DNA from: DATBMA01 sp036555105
Lineage (GTDB): Bacteria; Actinomycetota; Acidimicrobiia; Spongiisociales; ZC4RG35
Direction of reading: 5' to 3'
NCBI GenBank assembly: GCA_036555105.1
Contig: DATBMA010000023.1
Location: forward strand, 1-64,000
Length of the DNA stretch: 64,000 nucleotides
Shown here: in pieces, positions 1 through 5,851 of the stretch
Position numbering within the stretch: the stretch's first letter is position 1
Layout: every line of letters begins with the position of its first letter
The notes under the pieces: generated by a model
Seen by the model: the letters and a program-made list of their open reading frames with translations, nothing else
The model's database searches: none
What the model was told of the DNA's origin: nothing
Made by a program: the position numbers and the translations under genes

Positions 1-63
1 GCTCAGCGGTAGAGCGCTGCCTTCACACGGCAGAGGTCAGTGGTTCGATCCCACTAGCGCCCA
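1..63 (+). tRNA. tRNA-Val(CAC), 5' end cut by the window edge
   Basis: The D stem (GCTC...GAGC), the anticodon stem CTGCC/GGCAG around loop TTCACAC (anticodon CAC), and the T arm AGTGG-TTCGATC-CCACT are all visible. They are followed by the acceptor strand AGCGCCC and discriminator A63. About nine 5' nucleotides lie outside the window. CCA is not encoded (A63 is followed by CTA). The gene borders an accessory, partly decayed stretch; tRNA 3' ends are common integration sites. Confidence 0.93.
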
Positions 64-242
64 CTAAGAACAGCGCCGTAACCACTGACGAATCGTCAAG
101 TCCTCACTGTTGATAACTCGCGGCGTTGCGTGTCTGTAGCGCGTTTGCTGCGCGATTCGTAGCGAAAGGTTGTCCCGGCCCGGCATTCCGTGAGCTGACT
201 AAGGCAACCGCGGGGACCGGAACCGGGACACTTCGAGGGTTT

Positions 243-341
243 GCCGCCCATGACATCGACGGTGGCTTCAATGTATTCGGCCGGTGTGTACCACCAGAGG
301 AAGTCGGTTAGGGTGTCAGGGTTACTTGACGAGGAGGATAT
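243..341 (-). pseudogene. Relic resembling the N-terminus of a phage DNA N-6-adenine methyltransferase
   Basis: Read on the minus strand, this stretch encodes WWYTPAEYIEATVDVMGG (codons between about 297 and 243). It closely resembles the N-terminal block of phage-type DNA N-6-adenine methyltransferases, typically (E)WYTPxxYIEAAR.VMGGIDLDPAS. The conserved IDLDPAS continuation and everything after it are missing: the frame runs on into unrelated sequence and stops at 96-98. No good start codon is seen upstream. Together with the adjacent tRNA this suggests the edge of a lost phage or integrative element. The family assignment is from memory of the motif and rests on about 18 residues. Confidence 0.42.
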
Positions 342-608
342 GTGGCTGTTCGGCAGAAGGGTGTCCGGCTGGTAGGTCGGGGAAACCGCGTCAGGTTGAG
401 TCTGTCCGGACGCTGGGAGGTCGATCCGATCGAGGACGTGAGAGATGCCTGCCGGGTAGACATGGCAGCCGAGAAGCTGCTGTACCAGTCAGTTCAGAAA
501 GCACGCGAGTCTGGGCACAGCTGGGCCGAGATCGGCAGGGCGATGGGTGTGAGCCGGCAGGCTGCCTGGGAGCGTTTCTCTCGGGGGCTGGTGGGTCGTG
601 GCTGGTAA
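342..608 (+). CDS. Small helix-turn-helix protein (88 aa)
   Basis: GTG start with a strong GAGGAGG ribosome binding site at 331-337. The C-terminal half contains a clear helix-turn-helix of the sigma-70 region 4/Trp-repressor-like kind: SWAEIGRAMGVSRQAAWERF, residues about 60-79. This is a widespread motif in small actinobacterial proteins of unknown target. The N-terminal half is basic and may be a beta segment. It is probably a DNA-binding regulator; no ligand or partner domain is visible. It stands in the accessory region after the tRNA and may form a two-gene unit with the NTF2-like protein downstream. No specific function can be assigned. Confidence 0.7.
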   Translation: MAVRQKGVRLVGRGNRVRLSLSGRWEVDPIEDVRDACRVDMAAEKLLYQSVQKARESGHSWAEIGRAMGVSRQAAWERFSRGLVGRGW

Positions 609-627
609 CGCCGCGTTCGGAGGTTCA

Positions 628-1032
628 GTGCTGACTGCATCCGAGCTGGTTGAGCGAGCTTTTGCGGCTTATGCGAGTGGGGACATCGCCGGAATGCTTG
701 AGCTGGTCGACGCTGACTTGGAGTGGACCTACCTTGACCCGGCCCTCGCATATCCGCGGCCAAAGGCTTGCCACGGGCGTGACGAGTTGGAGGGCGTCCT
801 GACCCATCTGGCCGAGCACGGAACCCGTTTCCTTGTTGGGGAAGTTCGGGCTCGGGGTAACAAGGTGATGGCGGAGTTGAGAGTGCCTGTGCACAGCCAC
901 GACCCAGAACTTCTGGAGGTCGAGGACCGCTGGAACGTGGTGACCGCCGAGGGTGGGCGGATAGTGAAGCTAAGAGACTTCCGCACCCGGCTGGGGGCGT
1001 TGCGATTCCTCAACCGTGACGCCGATGCGTGA
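628..1032 (+). CDS. SnoaL/NTF2-like fold protein (134 aa)
   Basis: The sequence LVERAFAAYASGDIAGMLELVDADLEWTY near the N-terminus, a middle section around GRDELEGVLTHL and the end IVKLRDFRTR match the compact NTF2-like (SnoaL-like) cone fold. The family includes isomerases, cyclases and many proteins of unknown role. I prefer GTG 628 because GGAGG at 619-623 precedes it. An in-frame GTG at 598 would add ten residues and overlap the HTH gene. Substrate unknown; a lone enzyme or ligand-binding protein in an accessory region. Confidence 0.68.
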   Translation: MLTASELVERAFAAYASGDIAGMLELVDADLEWTYLDPALAYPRPKACHGRDELEGVLTHLAEHGTRFLVGEVRARGNKVMAELRVPVHSHDPELLEVEDRWNVVTAEGGRIVKLRDFRTRLGALRFLNRDADA

Positions 1033-1094
1033 ACGGTCACGACCCCGTCGAGAAGCCGAAGCCGTCCAGCAAACCGTGCCGCCGCCGCAAGGGG

Positions 1095-1185
1095 TAGGTT
1101 CCGGGTAGGCCGTCCCGAGGCCCTTGGTGGGCTACCACTCCCCATTGGTGCCCCCTTCACTGACAACCGGGACTGCGGGACGGCC
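1095..1185 (+). repeat. Repeat copy A with potential structured RNA
   Basis: First of three related elements. Box 1 TAGGTTCCGG is at 1095-1104 and box 2 GCTACCACTCCC at 1131-1142, 36 nt apart start to start. GGCCGTCCCG (1108-1117) pairs perfectly with CGGGACGGCC (1176-1185), enclosing box 2. The stem sequence differs completely from copies B and C while the boxes are kept, which suggests RNA structure rather than simple sequence duplication. No known riboswitch was recognised. Confidence 0.5.
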
Positions 1186-1208
1186 CGAGAACATTGTCCG
1201 TAGAGGAG

Positions 1209-1295
1209 TAGGTTTCCGGCTGAGGGGAGGCCGGCGGGTGAGCCGCTACCACTCCCAGGTTGCGGGTCCCTGTAAAGCCCCCCAGCTGTCTCCCC
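1209..1295 (+). repeat. Repeat copy B with potential structured RNA, just upstream of the ChrB-like gene
   Basis: Box 1 TAGGTTTCCGG starts at 1209 and box 2 GCTACCACTCCC at 1245 (36 nt spacing, as in copy A). It then shares with copy C the block GGTTGCGGGTCCCTGTAAAG (1258-1277). The outer stem is GGGGAG (1224-1229) with CTCCCC (1290-1295). CCGC (1243-1246) can pair with GCGG (1262-1265) inside it. It ends about 8 nt before the AGGAGGT ribosome binding site of the ChrB-like gene, so as RNA it would lie in that gene's 5' leader. This would suit a leader-type regulator. Confidence 0.55.
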
Positions 1296-1315
1296 GACCG
1301 TTCAGGAGGTCGCCC

Positions 1316-1750
1316 ATGCAATGGGTCACTCGTGCCCGACCTAAGACCGACCGGATCGCCTGCCCTTGGCTGATTCGCCGGTTCATCGACCCCGAAGCCG
1401 AATTCATATACGAAGCGGCCGACTTGGTGTTGGATGCAGCCCGAGAGATGGGTGGCAAGTCGTTCGATGCTCCCGGCGCCGACTTCACCCACCGAGGAAA
1501 GCTGTGCACCTTTGAGGTGCTGATCGACGACTACAACCTCGGGAATGATCCCGCCCTGGTACGACTCGCCTCCATCGTCCATGCCGCCGACGTCAGCGAA
1601 GACCTTGACACCGACCCCCTCGGCCCCGGCCTCCTGGCGATAGGAGTAGGGGGTCTCGAGGTGGAGTCCGACGACTACCAACTTCTGGAGAGGGGCCTGT
1701 TCGTCTATGACGCTCTCTATGAGTGGTGTCGACTACAGACCGAGACCTAG
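1316..1750 (+). CDS. ChrB C-terminal-domain-like protein (144 aa)
   Basis: Start ATG 1316 follows AGGAGGT at 1304-1310. The N-terminus WVTRARPKTDRIACPWLIRRFIDPEA and the later GADFTHRGKLCTFEVLIDDY are hallmarks of the ChrB C-terminal domain. In chromate-resistance loci that domain follows a regulatory N-terminal domain and accompanies the ChrA efflux pump. This protein is the domain alone, and no chrA or rhodanese gene is adjacent. The family has conserved Cys, His and Asp residues that may bind metal, and these are visible here (C, D, H, C). The gene lies between repeat copies B and C, like a cassette. A role in chromate response is not shown; a metal- or redox-related enzyme is as likely. 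Confidence 0.75.
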   Translation: MQWVTRARPKTDRIACPWLIRRFIDPEAEFIYEAADLVLDAAREMGGKSFDAPGADFTHRGKLCTFEVLIDDYNLGNDPALVRLASIVHAADVSEDLDTDPLGPGLLAIGVGGLEVESDDYQLLERGLFVYDALYEWCRLQTET

Positions 1751-1811
1751 ACGGGCGACACTCCGCGAAAAGATGGCCGACTTCGGACCAAACCTGGGCG
1801 GCTTCGAGGTC

Positions 1812-1898
1812 TAGGTTCCGGTATGAGGGAAGCTGGCGTGTGAGCCGCTACCACTACCAAAGGTTGCGGGTCCCTGTAAAGCCCGCCAGCACCTTCCC
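1812..1898 (+). repeat. Repeat copy C with potential structured RNA, downstream of the ChrB-like gene
   Basis: Box 1 TAGGTTCCGG is at 1812-1821 and box 2 GCTACCACTACC starts at 1847 (35 nt spacing). The shared block AGGTTGCGGGTCCCTGTAAA is at 1861-1880. The outer stem GGGAAGCTGGCG (1827-1838) pairs with CGCCAG plus CTTCCC (1885-1898, three unpaired bases). Relative to copy B, one outer base pair changes from G-C to A-T with both sides altered. This copy lies 61 nt after the ChrB-like stop and about 100 nt before the Ntn-hydrolase relic, so it may be a 3' element, a separate small RNA or the leader of a lost gene. Confidence 0.55.
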
Positions 1899-1988
1899 CA
1901 GTTCCGACGGTTGGTGCCTGCGTGCTGCTCCGTACCTAGGTTCATGGACTGAGGCCCATACTTATTCCGGAGGGCCAGGCCCCATTCT

Positions 1989-1994
1989 TAGCGT
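1989..1994 (+). promoter_or_regulatory. Putative -10 hexamer TAGCGT before the Ntn-hydrolase relic
   Basis: TAGCGT ends 7 nt before ATG 2002. This is the same leaderless spacing as many intact genes in this window, suggesting the relic kept its promoter. Judged by motif and spacing only. Confidence 0.35.
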
Positions 1995-2001
1995 GGCCTG
2001 A

Positions 2002-2154
2002 ATGACCGTTGCCATCGCTGTGGTCTCTGGAGACGGCGTTGTCTTAGCGGCTGACAGCCGAACCAGCTTCACACCAGCTGGACTTGGGCATCAACGGGGT
2101 GGGCGGATGGGATTAGGGCCAACGGGTGGAAACACCGGCAAGGAATGCTGCTGA
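2002..2154 (+). pseudogene. Truncated proteasome-like Ntn-hydrolase N-terminus (50 codons)
   Basis: ATG 2002 begins MTVAIAVVSGDGVVLAADSR, which matches the first strands of proteasome-beta/Anbu-type Ntn hydrolases (pattern TVxxxVxxxDGVVLAADSRxT). These enzymes cleave peptide bonds with an N-terminal Thr and are usually about 200 residues or more. Here the homology ends at about residue 22; unrelated low-complexity sequence follows to a stop at 2152-2154. I read it as a gene broken by deletion. A -10-like hexamer 7 nt upstream is retained. A functional 50-residue peptide is possible but unlikely. The match is short but of high quality. Confidence 0.5.
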
Positions 2155-2294
2155 TTCCCGACGTGAGAACCCGGAGTGTCAGCCTACCGAGGGGCCGGAC
2201 CGATGGATTCGTCGATCCGTGCCCGGGAATGGACCTACCCCCGACCCACGCTCCTCCCCTCCCGCACAGCCAGATCAGGTCGTGGCCGCACACC
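2155..2294 (+). other. Non-coding spacer
   Basis: I see no gene, repeat or convincing terminator between the Ntn-hydrolase relic and the small membrane protein. The open frames crossing it have no ribosome binding site and no family resemblance. Confidence 0.5.
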
Positions 2295-2300
2295 TAAACT
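2295..2300 (+). promoter_or_regulatory. Putative -10 hexamer TAAACT, leaderless start
   Basis: TAAACT ends 6 nt before ATG 2307 of the 59-residue membrane protein. There is no ribosome binding site, so a leaderless transcript is likely. Confidence 0.45.
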
Positions 2301-2306
2301 GGGACT

Positions 2307-2486
2307 ATGGGCAAAGCGGGTGCCGCCGGCGGCGGCGCGATCTACGGCCTTGGCATCTTCGGAGCGCTCGTCTACTACTGGCAAGCTGCCGACTCCTTCT
2401 GGGAATACGTACTCGCCATCTTCCAGGGCCTCTTCTGGCCAGCGTTCATGGTCTACGACGCGCTGGTCGCACTCAACAGCGGCTAG
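2307..2486 (+). CDS. Small conserved-type membrane protein (59 aa)
   Basis: ATG 2307 to TAG 2484-2486. The protein starts MGKAGAAGGGAIYGLGIFGA, continues LVYYWQAADSFWEYVLAIFQ and ends in GLFWPAFMVYDALVALNSG. A glycine-rich start is followed by two hydrophobic segments rich in aromatic residues. This layout (GGGxIYGLGxxGALVYYxQ... WPAFxVY) is, as I recall, a widespread family of tiny actinobacterial membrane proteins of unknown function. The gene appears leaderless, with TAAACT 6 nt upstream. Its composition and motif conservation make it a real gene despite its size. Confidence 0.75.
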   Translation: MGKAGAAGGGAIYGLGIFGALVYYWQAADSFWEYVLAIFQGLFWPAFMVYDALVALNSG

Positions 2487-2542
2487 AAGCTCGGGTACAA
2501 GCGTCGACAAGGGAGCTGCCCGCCGCGAGTAGCTTTCGGCCC

Positions 2543-3007
2543 GTGTCTGACAATCGGAGGCCAACGCGGCTTCCACCCAGATGGGTCGTTCGCTCGTTCT
2601 GGTCGGCGCATCGGGGCATATACCGCGTTTCCGGCGGTCGCATCGGTTTGCGGTCTGCCAAAGCCGATAGGTGGGGCATGATGCGGCTCACCACAGTCGG
2701 GCGTCGAAGCGGCCAGGAGCGAAACGTGATTCTCGGCTACTTCGAGGATGGTCCCAATCTGGTCACCATGGCTATGAACGGGTGGGCAGAGCCCGAGCCC
2801 GGCTGGTGGCTCAACCTCCAAGCACAACCCCGAGCCGTCGTCGAAGTCCGCGACGGTCGACACAAGGTCAGAGGCCGAGCGGCCACCGGAGAAGAACGGT
2901 CACGTCTCTGGGCTCGCTGGCAGGAAATCGACAAGAACTTGGATGGCTATGCCGCGCTCCGGTCCGGTGAAACCGCGGTCGTCATCTTGGAGCCAACCTT
3001 CGACTAG
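2543..3007 (+). CDS. Deazaflavin (F420)-dependent nitroreductase-family protein (154 aa)
   Basis: The core TTVGRRSGQERNVILGYFEDG, then PGWWLNLQAQPRAVVEV and SGETAVVILEP, are typical of the DDN/nitroreductase split-barrel family (formerly DUF385). The family binds F420 or quinones and is abundant in actinobacteria. I place the start at GTG 2543 (VSDNRRPTRLPPRWVVRSFW). The frame is open further upstream but reads as Arg/Pro-rich non-coding sequence overlapping the small membrane gene. In the family, a conserved N-terminal Arg and the WxxNxxA block near residue 95 shape the cofactor site. Substrate unknown; probably soluble redox enzyme or quinone reductase. Confidence 0.82.
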   Translation: MSDNRRPTRLPPRWVVRSFWSAHRGIYRVSGGRIGLRSAKADRWGMMRLTTVGRRSGQERNVILGYFEDGPNLVTMAMNGWAEPEPGWWLNLQAQPRAVVEVRDGRHKVRGRAATGEERSRLWARWQEIDKNLDGYAALRSGETAVVILEPTFD

Positions 3008-3062
3008 TGCCCAGACTTCGGACGTTGCTCAAGCCATCCACCTCCTTGGCAGTCGGTAAGCA

Positions 3063-3686
3063 ATGACCGCCCCCGCCTCAATCATGATCACGCCAATTCG
3101 CGTTGCCGATCTGCTCGCAGAGGGTGAGCGGATGCCGGTCAACGTGCACGTCATCGACCATCCCGATGGGCGCGTGCTGGTCGACACCGGCATGACGGAG
3201 CTGCACCCGGCGGTGGCCGACCTCGATCCCCGCCTCCGTCCATTGAGCGAGCAGAACCTCGACCTCGCAAGCATCGAAGTGGTCGTCAACACCCACTTGC
3301 ACTTCGACCACTGCGGAGGCAACCGCCTGTTCGCCGGCCGGCCGATCTATGTCCAGCGCAGGGAGCTCGAAGATGCCCGTGGCGAGGACAACTACACGAT
3401 TCGCGAGTGGGTCGACGCCCCGGGCGTGCGGTATATGCCGGTTGATGGCGAGCTCGAGCTGCTTCCCGGGCTCCGCCTGGTCCCGGCCCCGGGCCACACA
3501 CGCGGCACACAAGTGGTGGTCATCGAGACTGGCGGGCGTCCAGTCGTCGTCGGCGGCGACGTGGCGGTTTGGTTCGGCGAGCTCGACGAGCCGCAAACCG
3601 AAGGCCAGCTGCTGGTGCGGGGGCTCGATCCCGAACTCGTCTGGCTCGCGCACGAGCAGGAGGCGTGGCGACTCCCCACTGGCTAG
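3063..3686 (+). CDS. Metallo-beta-lactamase-fold hydrolase, AHL-lactonase-like (207 aa)
   Basis: The zinc motif THLHFDHCGG (H78, H80, D82, H83) is followed by PGHTRGTQ, whose His fits the next metal ligand, and by GGDVAVWFGE with an Asp that would bridge the metals. The N-terminal half (VNVHVIDHPDGRVLVDTGM) and overall size match N-acyl-homoserine lactonases and related lactonases. Whether the substrate is a signal lactone or another ester is not decidable from sequence. It stands alone in the accessory region. At 207 residues it is somewhat shorter than usual (about 250): the C-terminus ends soon after residue 195. Confidence 0.8.
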   Translation: MTAPASIMITPIRVADLLAEGERMPVNVHVIDHPDGRVLVDTGMTELHPAVADLDPRLRPLSEQNLDLASIEVVVNTHLHFDHCGGNRLFAGRPIYVQRRELEDARGEDNYTIREWVDAPGVRYMPVDGELELLPGLRLVPAPGHTRGTQVVVIETGGRPVVVGGDVAVWFGELDEPQTEGQLLVRGLDPELVWLAHEQEAWRLPTG

Positions 3687-3797
3687 AGATCACGGCGCCT
3701 ATCCACCTTGCCTCTCTCGACAGGACTGCTGGCTTCGAGCGCGTAGCGTCTCGGCACCGTGTGCTCCGCTGTTGGGCCAGTGGTCCGGGACAGGGCG

Positions 3798-3803
3798 TAG
3801 TCT
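3798..3803 (+). promoter_or_regulatory. Putative -10 hexamer TAGTCT
   Basis: TAGTCT ends 9 nt before ATG 3813 of a 55-residue membrane protein. It fits the leaderless promoter pattern seen elsewhere in the window. Confidence 0.4.
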
Positions 3804-3812
3804 CTGTGAGAG

Positions 3813-3980
3813 ATGTCGACGCCAGGGCCGACAGACCCGACACCGCCCCTGCTGCCAGCGGCCTCAGCTGGAATGCCCACCAGGACGAAGGTGCTCGTCG
3901 CGGTGGTGATAGCTATCGCGGTCTTACCCCTCGCACTCTTCTTCGTGTTCATGGTCTTCTGGGCTGCCATGGACGGCTAG
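3813..3980 (+). CDS. Small single-span membrane protein (55 aa)
   Basis: ATG 3813 to TAG 3978-3980. A Pro/Thr-rich soluble N-terminus (MSTPGPTDPTPPLLPAASAG) and a basic patch (PTRTK) are followed by one strongly hydrophobic helix (VLVAVVIAIAVLPLALFFVF), then MVFWAAMDG. The pattern is a typical N-in/C-out or reversed single-pass microprotein. No family was recognised. A -10-like TAGTCT lies 9 nt upstream. The hydrophobic run without frameshifts supports a genuine gene, though homologues would be needed to be sure. Confidence 0.55.
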   Translation: MSTPGPTDPTPPLLPAASAGMPTRTKVLVAVVIAIAVLPLALFFVFMVFWAAMDG

Positions 3981-4027
3981 CGCATTCCCATCGGCGGGGA
4001 CGGCTCAATGGCGGGAGGAGGTTGGGA

Positions 4028-4369
4028 ATGGAGACAGTCGGCATAGTCCTCAACATCGACCAGAGTCGAGTCGACGAATTCCTCCAAGGGTTTCGGGAAC
4101 ACGAACTCCCGATCTGGCAGGACTATGTGAGTCGGGGAGTGATGCTCCATGCCTCACTCAGCAGGATGGACATCTCGACAGCCCCGGTGTCGGGGGCCAT
4201 TCAATTCCTGGTCAGCGTCACGTTTGCGGATGGCCAGGGACATCATCTGCATGACAGCGATCCGCGGTTCCAGGCGTGGAACCAGATAGCAGACGCCTTC
4301 CAGGTGGCATCGCCGATCGTGACCGGCGGAGAAGTGGTTCTTAGGGCAGGCGCGGTCTACTCCGAGTAG
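4028..4369 (+). CDS. Uncharacterised protein, possible dimeric alpha/beta-barrel fold (113 aa)
   Basis: ATG 4028 follows GGGAGGAGGTTGGGA (4012-4026). The protein begins METVGIVLNIDQSRVDEFLQGFREHELPIWQDYV, resembling a short ferredoxin-like unit in which one beta strand is followed by a long helix. It ends with PIVTGGEVVLRAGAVYSE. Such layouts occur in dimeric alpha/beta-barrel (EthD/NIPSNAP-like) proteins. I do not recognise a specific family, and no catalytic residues stand out. A short hairpin (TACCCGTG-AAAA-CACGGTA, about 4377-4395) follows and could help end the transcript. Confidence 0.65.
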   Translation: METVGIVLNIDQSRVDEFLQGFREHELPIWQDYVSRGVMLHASLSRMDISTAPVSGAIQFLVSVTFADGQGHHLHDSDPRFQAWNQIADAFQVASPIVTGGEVVLRAGAVYSE

Positions 4370-4376
4370 GGGCCTG

Positions 4377-4395
4377 TACCCGTGAAAACACGGTA
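4377..4395 (+). terminator. Short hairpin after the 113-aa protein gene
   Basis: TACCCGTG-AAAA-CACGGTA forms a 7-bp stem with one bulged C and an A-rich tetraloop. There is no T-run, so terminator function is uncertain. Confidence 0.25.
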
Positions 4396-4494
4396 GGGCT
4401 ATGTTTGGAGCGGACCCCTGACCCATCGTGTGGCTGGGGGTTAGGCCAAGGGCGGCGTTCGGCATCGCCCTACACGCGACGCGATGGAGGAGCC

Positions 4495-4830
4495 ATGGGG
4501 GTCGAAGAAATGATCGGACAAGCCAGGGACGCCGTCACCGTGCGCCGGGTGTTCGGGGATCCGTACGAGAAGAACGGGCTCACGTTCGTGCCCGCCGCTC
4601 GGGTGATGGGCGGCGGAGGAGGTGGTGAGGGCGAGTCTCCTGGCGGCGAAGGCAAAGCCTTCGGATCTGGCTTCGGGGTGAATGCCAAGCCTGCAGGGGC
4701 CTATGTCATCCGCGATGGCGAAGTCACATGGAAGCCGGCAGTCGATGTGAATCGCGCCATCCTCGGAGCTCAGGTCGTGGCGGTGGTGTTCATCCTGGCC
4801 GTGCTGCGCGCGATTCGTAAGTCGAAATAG
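4495..4830 (+). CDS. GerW/YtfJ-family protein (111 aa)
   Basis: ATG 4495 follows GGAGG at 4486-4490. The core VRRVFGDPYEKNGLTFVPAARVMGGGGGGEG is the hallmark of the YtfJ/GerW family: a DPYxxxGxTxxPxxxVxGGGGxG pattern with a glycine-rich turn. The C-terminus (VDVNRAILGAQVVAVVFILAVLRAIRK) is a membrane anchor. GerW affects spore germination in Bacillus, but relatives are common in non-sporulating actinobacteria with unknown roles. It sits 10 nt before the DUF1648 membrane protein and is likely cotranscribed, although that gene has its own -10-like hexamer. Confidence 0.85.
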   Translation: MGVEEMIGQARDAVTVRRVFGDPYEKNGLTFVPAARVMGGGGGGEGESPGGEGKAFGSGFGVNAKPAGAYVIRDGEVTWKPAVDVNRAILGAQVVAVVFILAVLRAIRKSK

Positions 4831-4833
4831 CCT
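4828..4833 (+). promoter_or_regulatory. Putative -10 hexamer TAGCCT
   Basis: TAGCCT overlaps the GerW-like stop codon and ends 7 nt before GTG 4841. This suggests an internal leaderless promoter for the DUF1648 gene. Confidence 0.35.
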
Positions 4834-4840
4834 TGACGCG

Positions 4841-5794
4841 GTGACCACGGGGGCCGTCGGGCATCGCCAGCAGTGGCTTGGGCTGGCGGGGCTCCTCAGC
4901 GCATCGACCGTTGTCGTCACCCTCGTCCTCACGGCCTCCGCCGATTCGTTGCCTGATCCCATTGCGACGCACTGGGGAATCGATGGGCATCCCGACGGGT
5001 ACATGTCGCTAGTCGGTCTGTTGCTCTTCACCGCCGGGTTGATCCTGGGGGTTGGAGGGCTGACGGGGTTCCTGATGGCCCGGCGGACACCGTCGCCCGA
5101 CGGAGCCGTCGTTCGCACGCCCGCGGGCGAGTCGTTCGGTCTGGCCGGGTTCATTGCCGCACTCGGTTTGGCGCTGACTCTTGTGACGGTCGGTCTCAAT
5201 TGGGGGCGAGCGAGCTGGCAGGAGGCGGGTGCGCTCGAGTGGTGGATGCTGATCGGCACCCTGATCATCGCGGTGGCCGGAGGAGTGTTGGGCTACCGGA
5301 TCGGCCGTCGGTGGGCGCCGCCGCTTCCGATCCGAGCCGACGGGAACATGTCCGTCCCCATGAGCAGCGCCTCGAGCTGGAGAGGGACGGCGCAGTCGCC
5401 CGGCCAACTGTTCGGTGCGGCGATCGGCGTTGCCGTCCTGTTGCTGGTGCCTGGCTTCCTACGTTGGATCGGGCTCCTCCTGGTGATCCTCGGCGTTTTG
5501 ATGTCGAGGTTGACGGTCATGGTCGACCGAAGCGGCCTTCGGGTTCGGATGGGCGGGTTCCTGCCGGTGAGGAGGTATCAGCTGGTAACAATCGGCGAAG
5601 CCCGGGCGGAGTACGTTGATCCAGCCCGCTGGGGAGGCTGGGGCTATCGCATGATCCCGGACGGGTCGGCCGTGGTCATCCGGGCCGGGGAGGGGATCGT
5701 CCTCGAGCTCAGGAACGGACGCCGGTTCGCGGTGACAGTGGATGACGCCGCAGAAGGCGCCGGCGTGGTCAACGGTCTCCAGGCTCGCAACTGA
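4841..5794 (+). CDS. DUF1648-domain membrane protein (317 aa)
   Basis: After the first transmembrane helix (residues about 12-32) comes LPDPIATHWGIDGHPDGYMS, the signature of DUF1648. That domain is found at the N-terminus of SdpI-like and other membrane proteins. Further helices follow at about 55-78, 100-120, 132-152 and 190-225 (paired). The C-terminal approximately 90 residues are a soluble region with a DUF3093/PH-like look (MVDRSGLRVRMGGFLPVRRYQL ... VVIRAGEGIVLELRNGRRFAVTV). The function of such proteins is unknown; immunity to membrane-active toxins is known only for SdpI itself. The GTG start is supported by a -10-like motif. Confidence 0.75.
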   Translation: MTTGAVGHRQQWLGLAGLLSASTVVVTLVLTASADSLPDPIATHWGIDGHPDGYMSLVGLLLFTAGLILGVGGLTGFLMARRTPSPDGAVVRTPAGESFGLAGFIAALGLALTLVTVGLNWGRASWQEAGALEWWMLIGTLIIAVAGGVLGYRIGRRWAPPLPIRADGNMSVPMSSASSWRGTAQSPGQLFGAAIGVAVLLLVPGFLRWIGLLLVILGVLMSRLTVMVDRSGLRVRMGGFLPVRRYQLVTIGEARAEYVDPARWGGWGYRMIPDGSAVVIRAGEGIVLELRNGRRFAVTVDDAAEGAGVVNGLQARN

Positions 5795-5851
5795 AGGCGC
5801 GTCCCACCCAGCCCGACTCGTATCATCGACAAGCCGGATGTCGCCACTCTG

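Noticed and set aside
1211..1290. Possible cobalamin riboswitch
   Set aside because: Copies B and C have a GGGRAG..GG..GTGA-like stretch, but the B12 box (GCCACTG / AGCCAGGAGACC) and the CCCGCAACTGT core are missing, so I leave the element unnamed.
1209..1898. Integron attC sites around the ChrB-like gene
   Set aside because: No GTTRRRY core or RYYYAAC partner was found in the repeats, and there is no integrase gene.
2126..2542. N-terminal extension of the deazaflavin-dependent protein (start at 2126)
   Set aside because: The extra 139 residues are Arg/Pro-rich, overlap the small membrane protein gene and lack homology. GTG 2543 gives a normal start.
3569..4027. Long upstream part of the frame ending at 4369
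   Set aside because: It is an Arg/Ala-rich shadow of the lactonase-like gene and of the 55-aa membrane protein. The ribosome binding site supports ATG 4028.
64..4400. Intact prophage or defence island
   Set aside because: Only a methyltransferase-like relic, an HTH protein and scattered small genes are seen. There is no integrase, capsid, toxin-antitoxin pair or nuclease.
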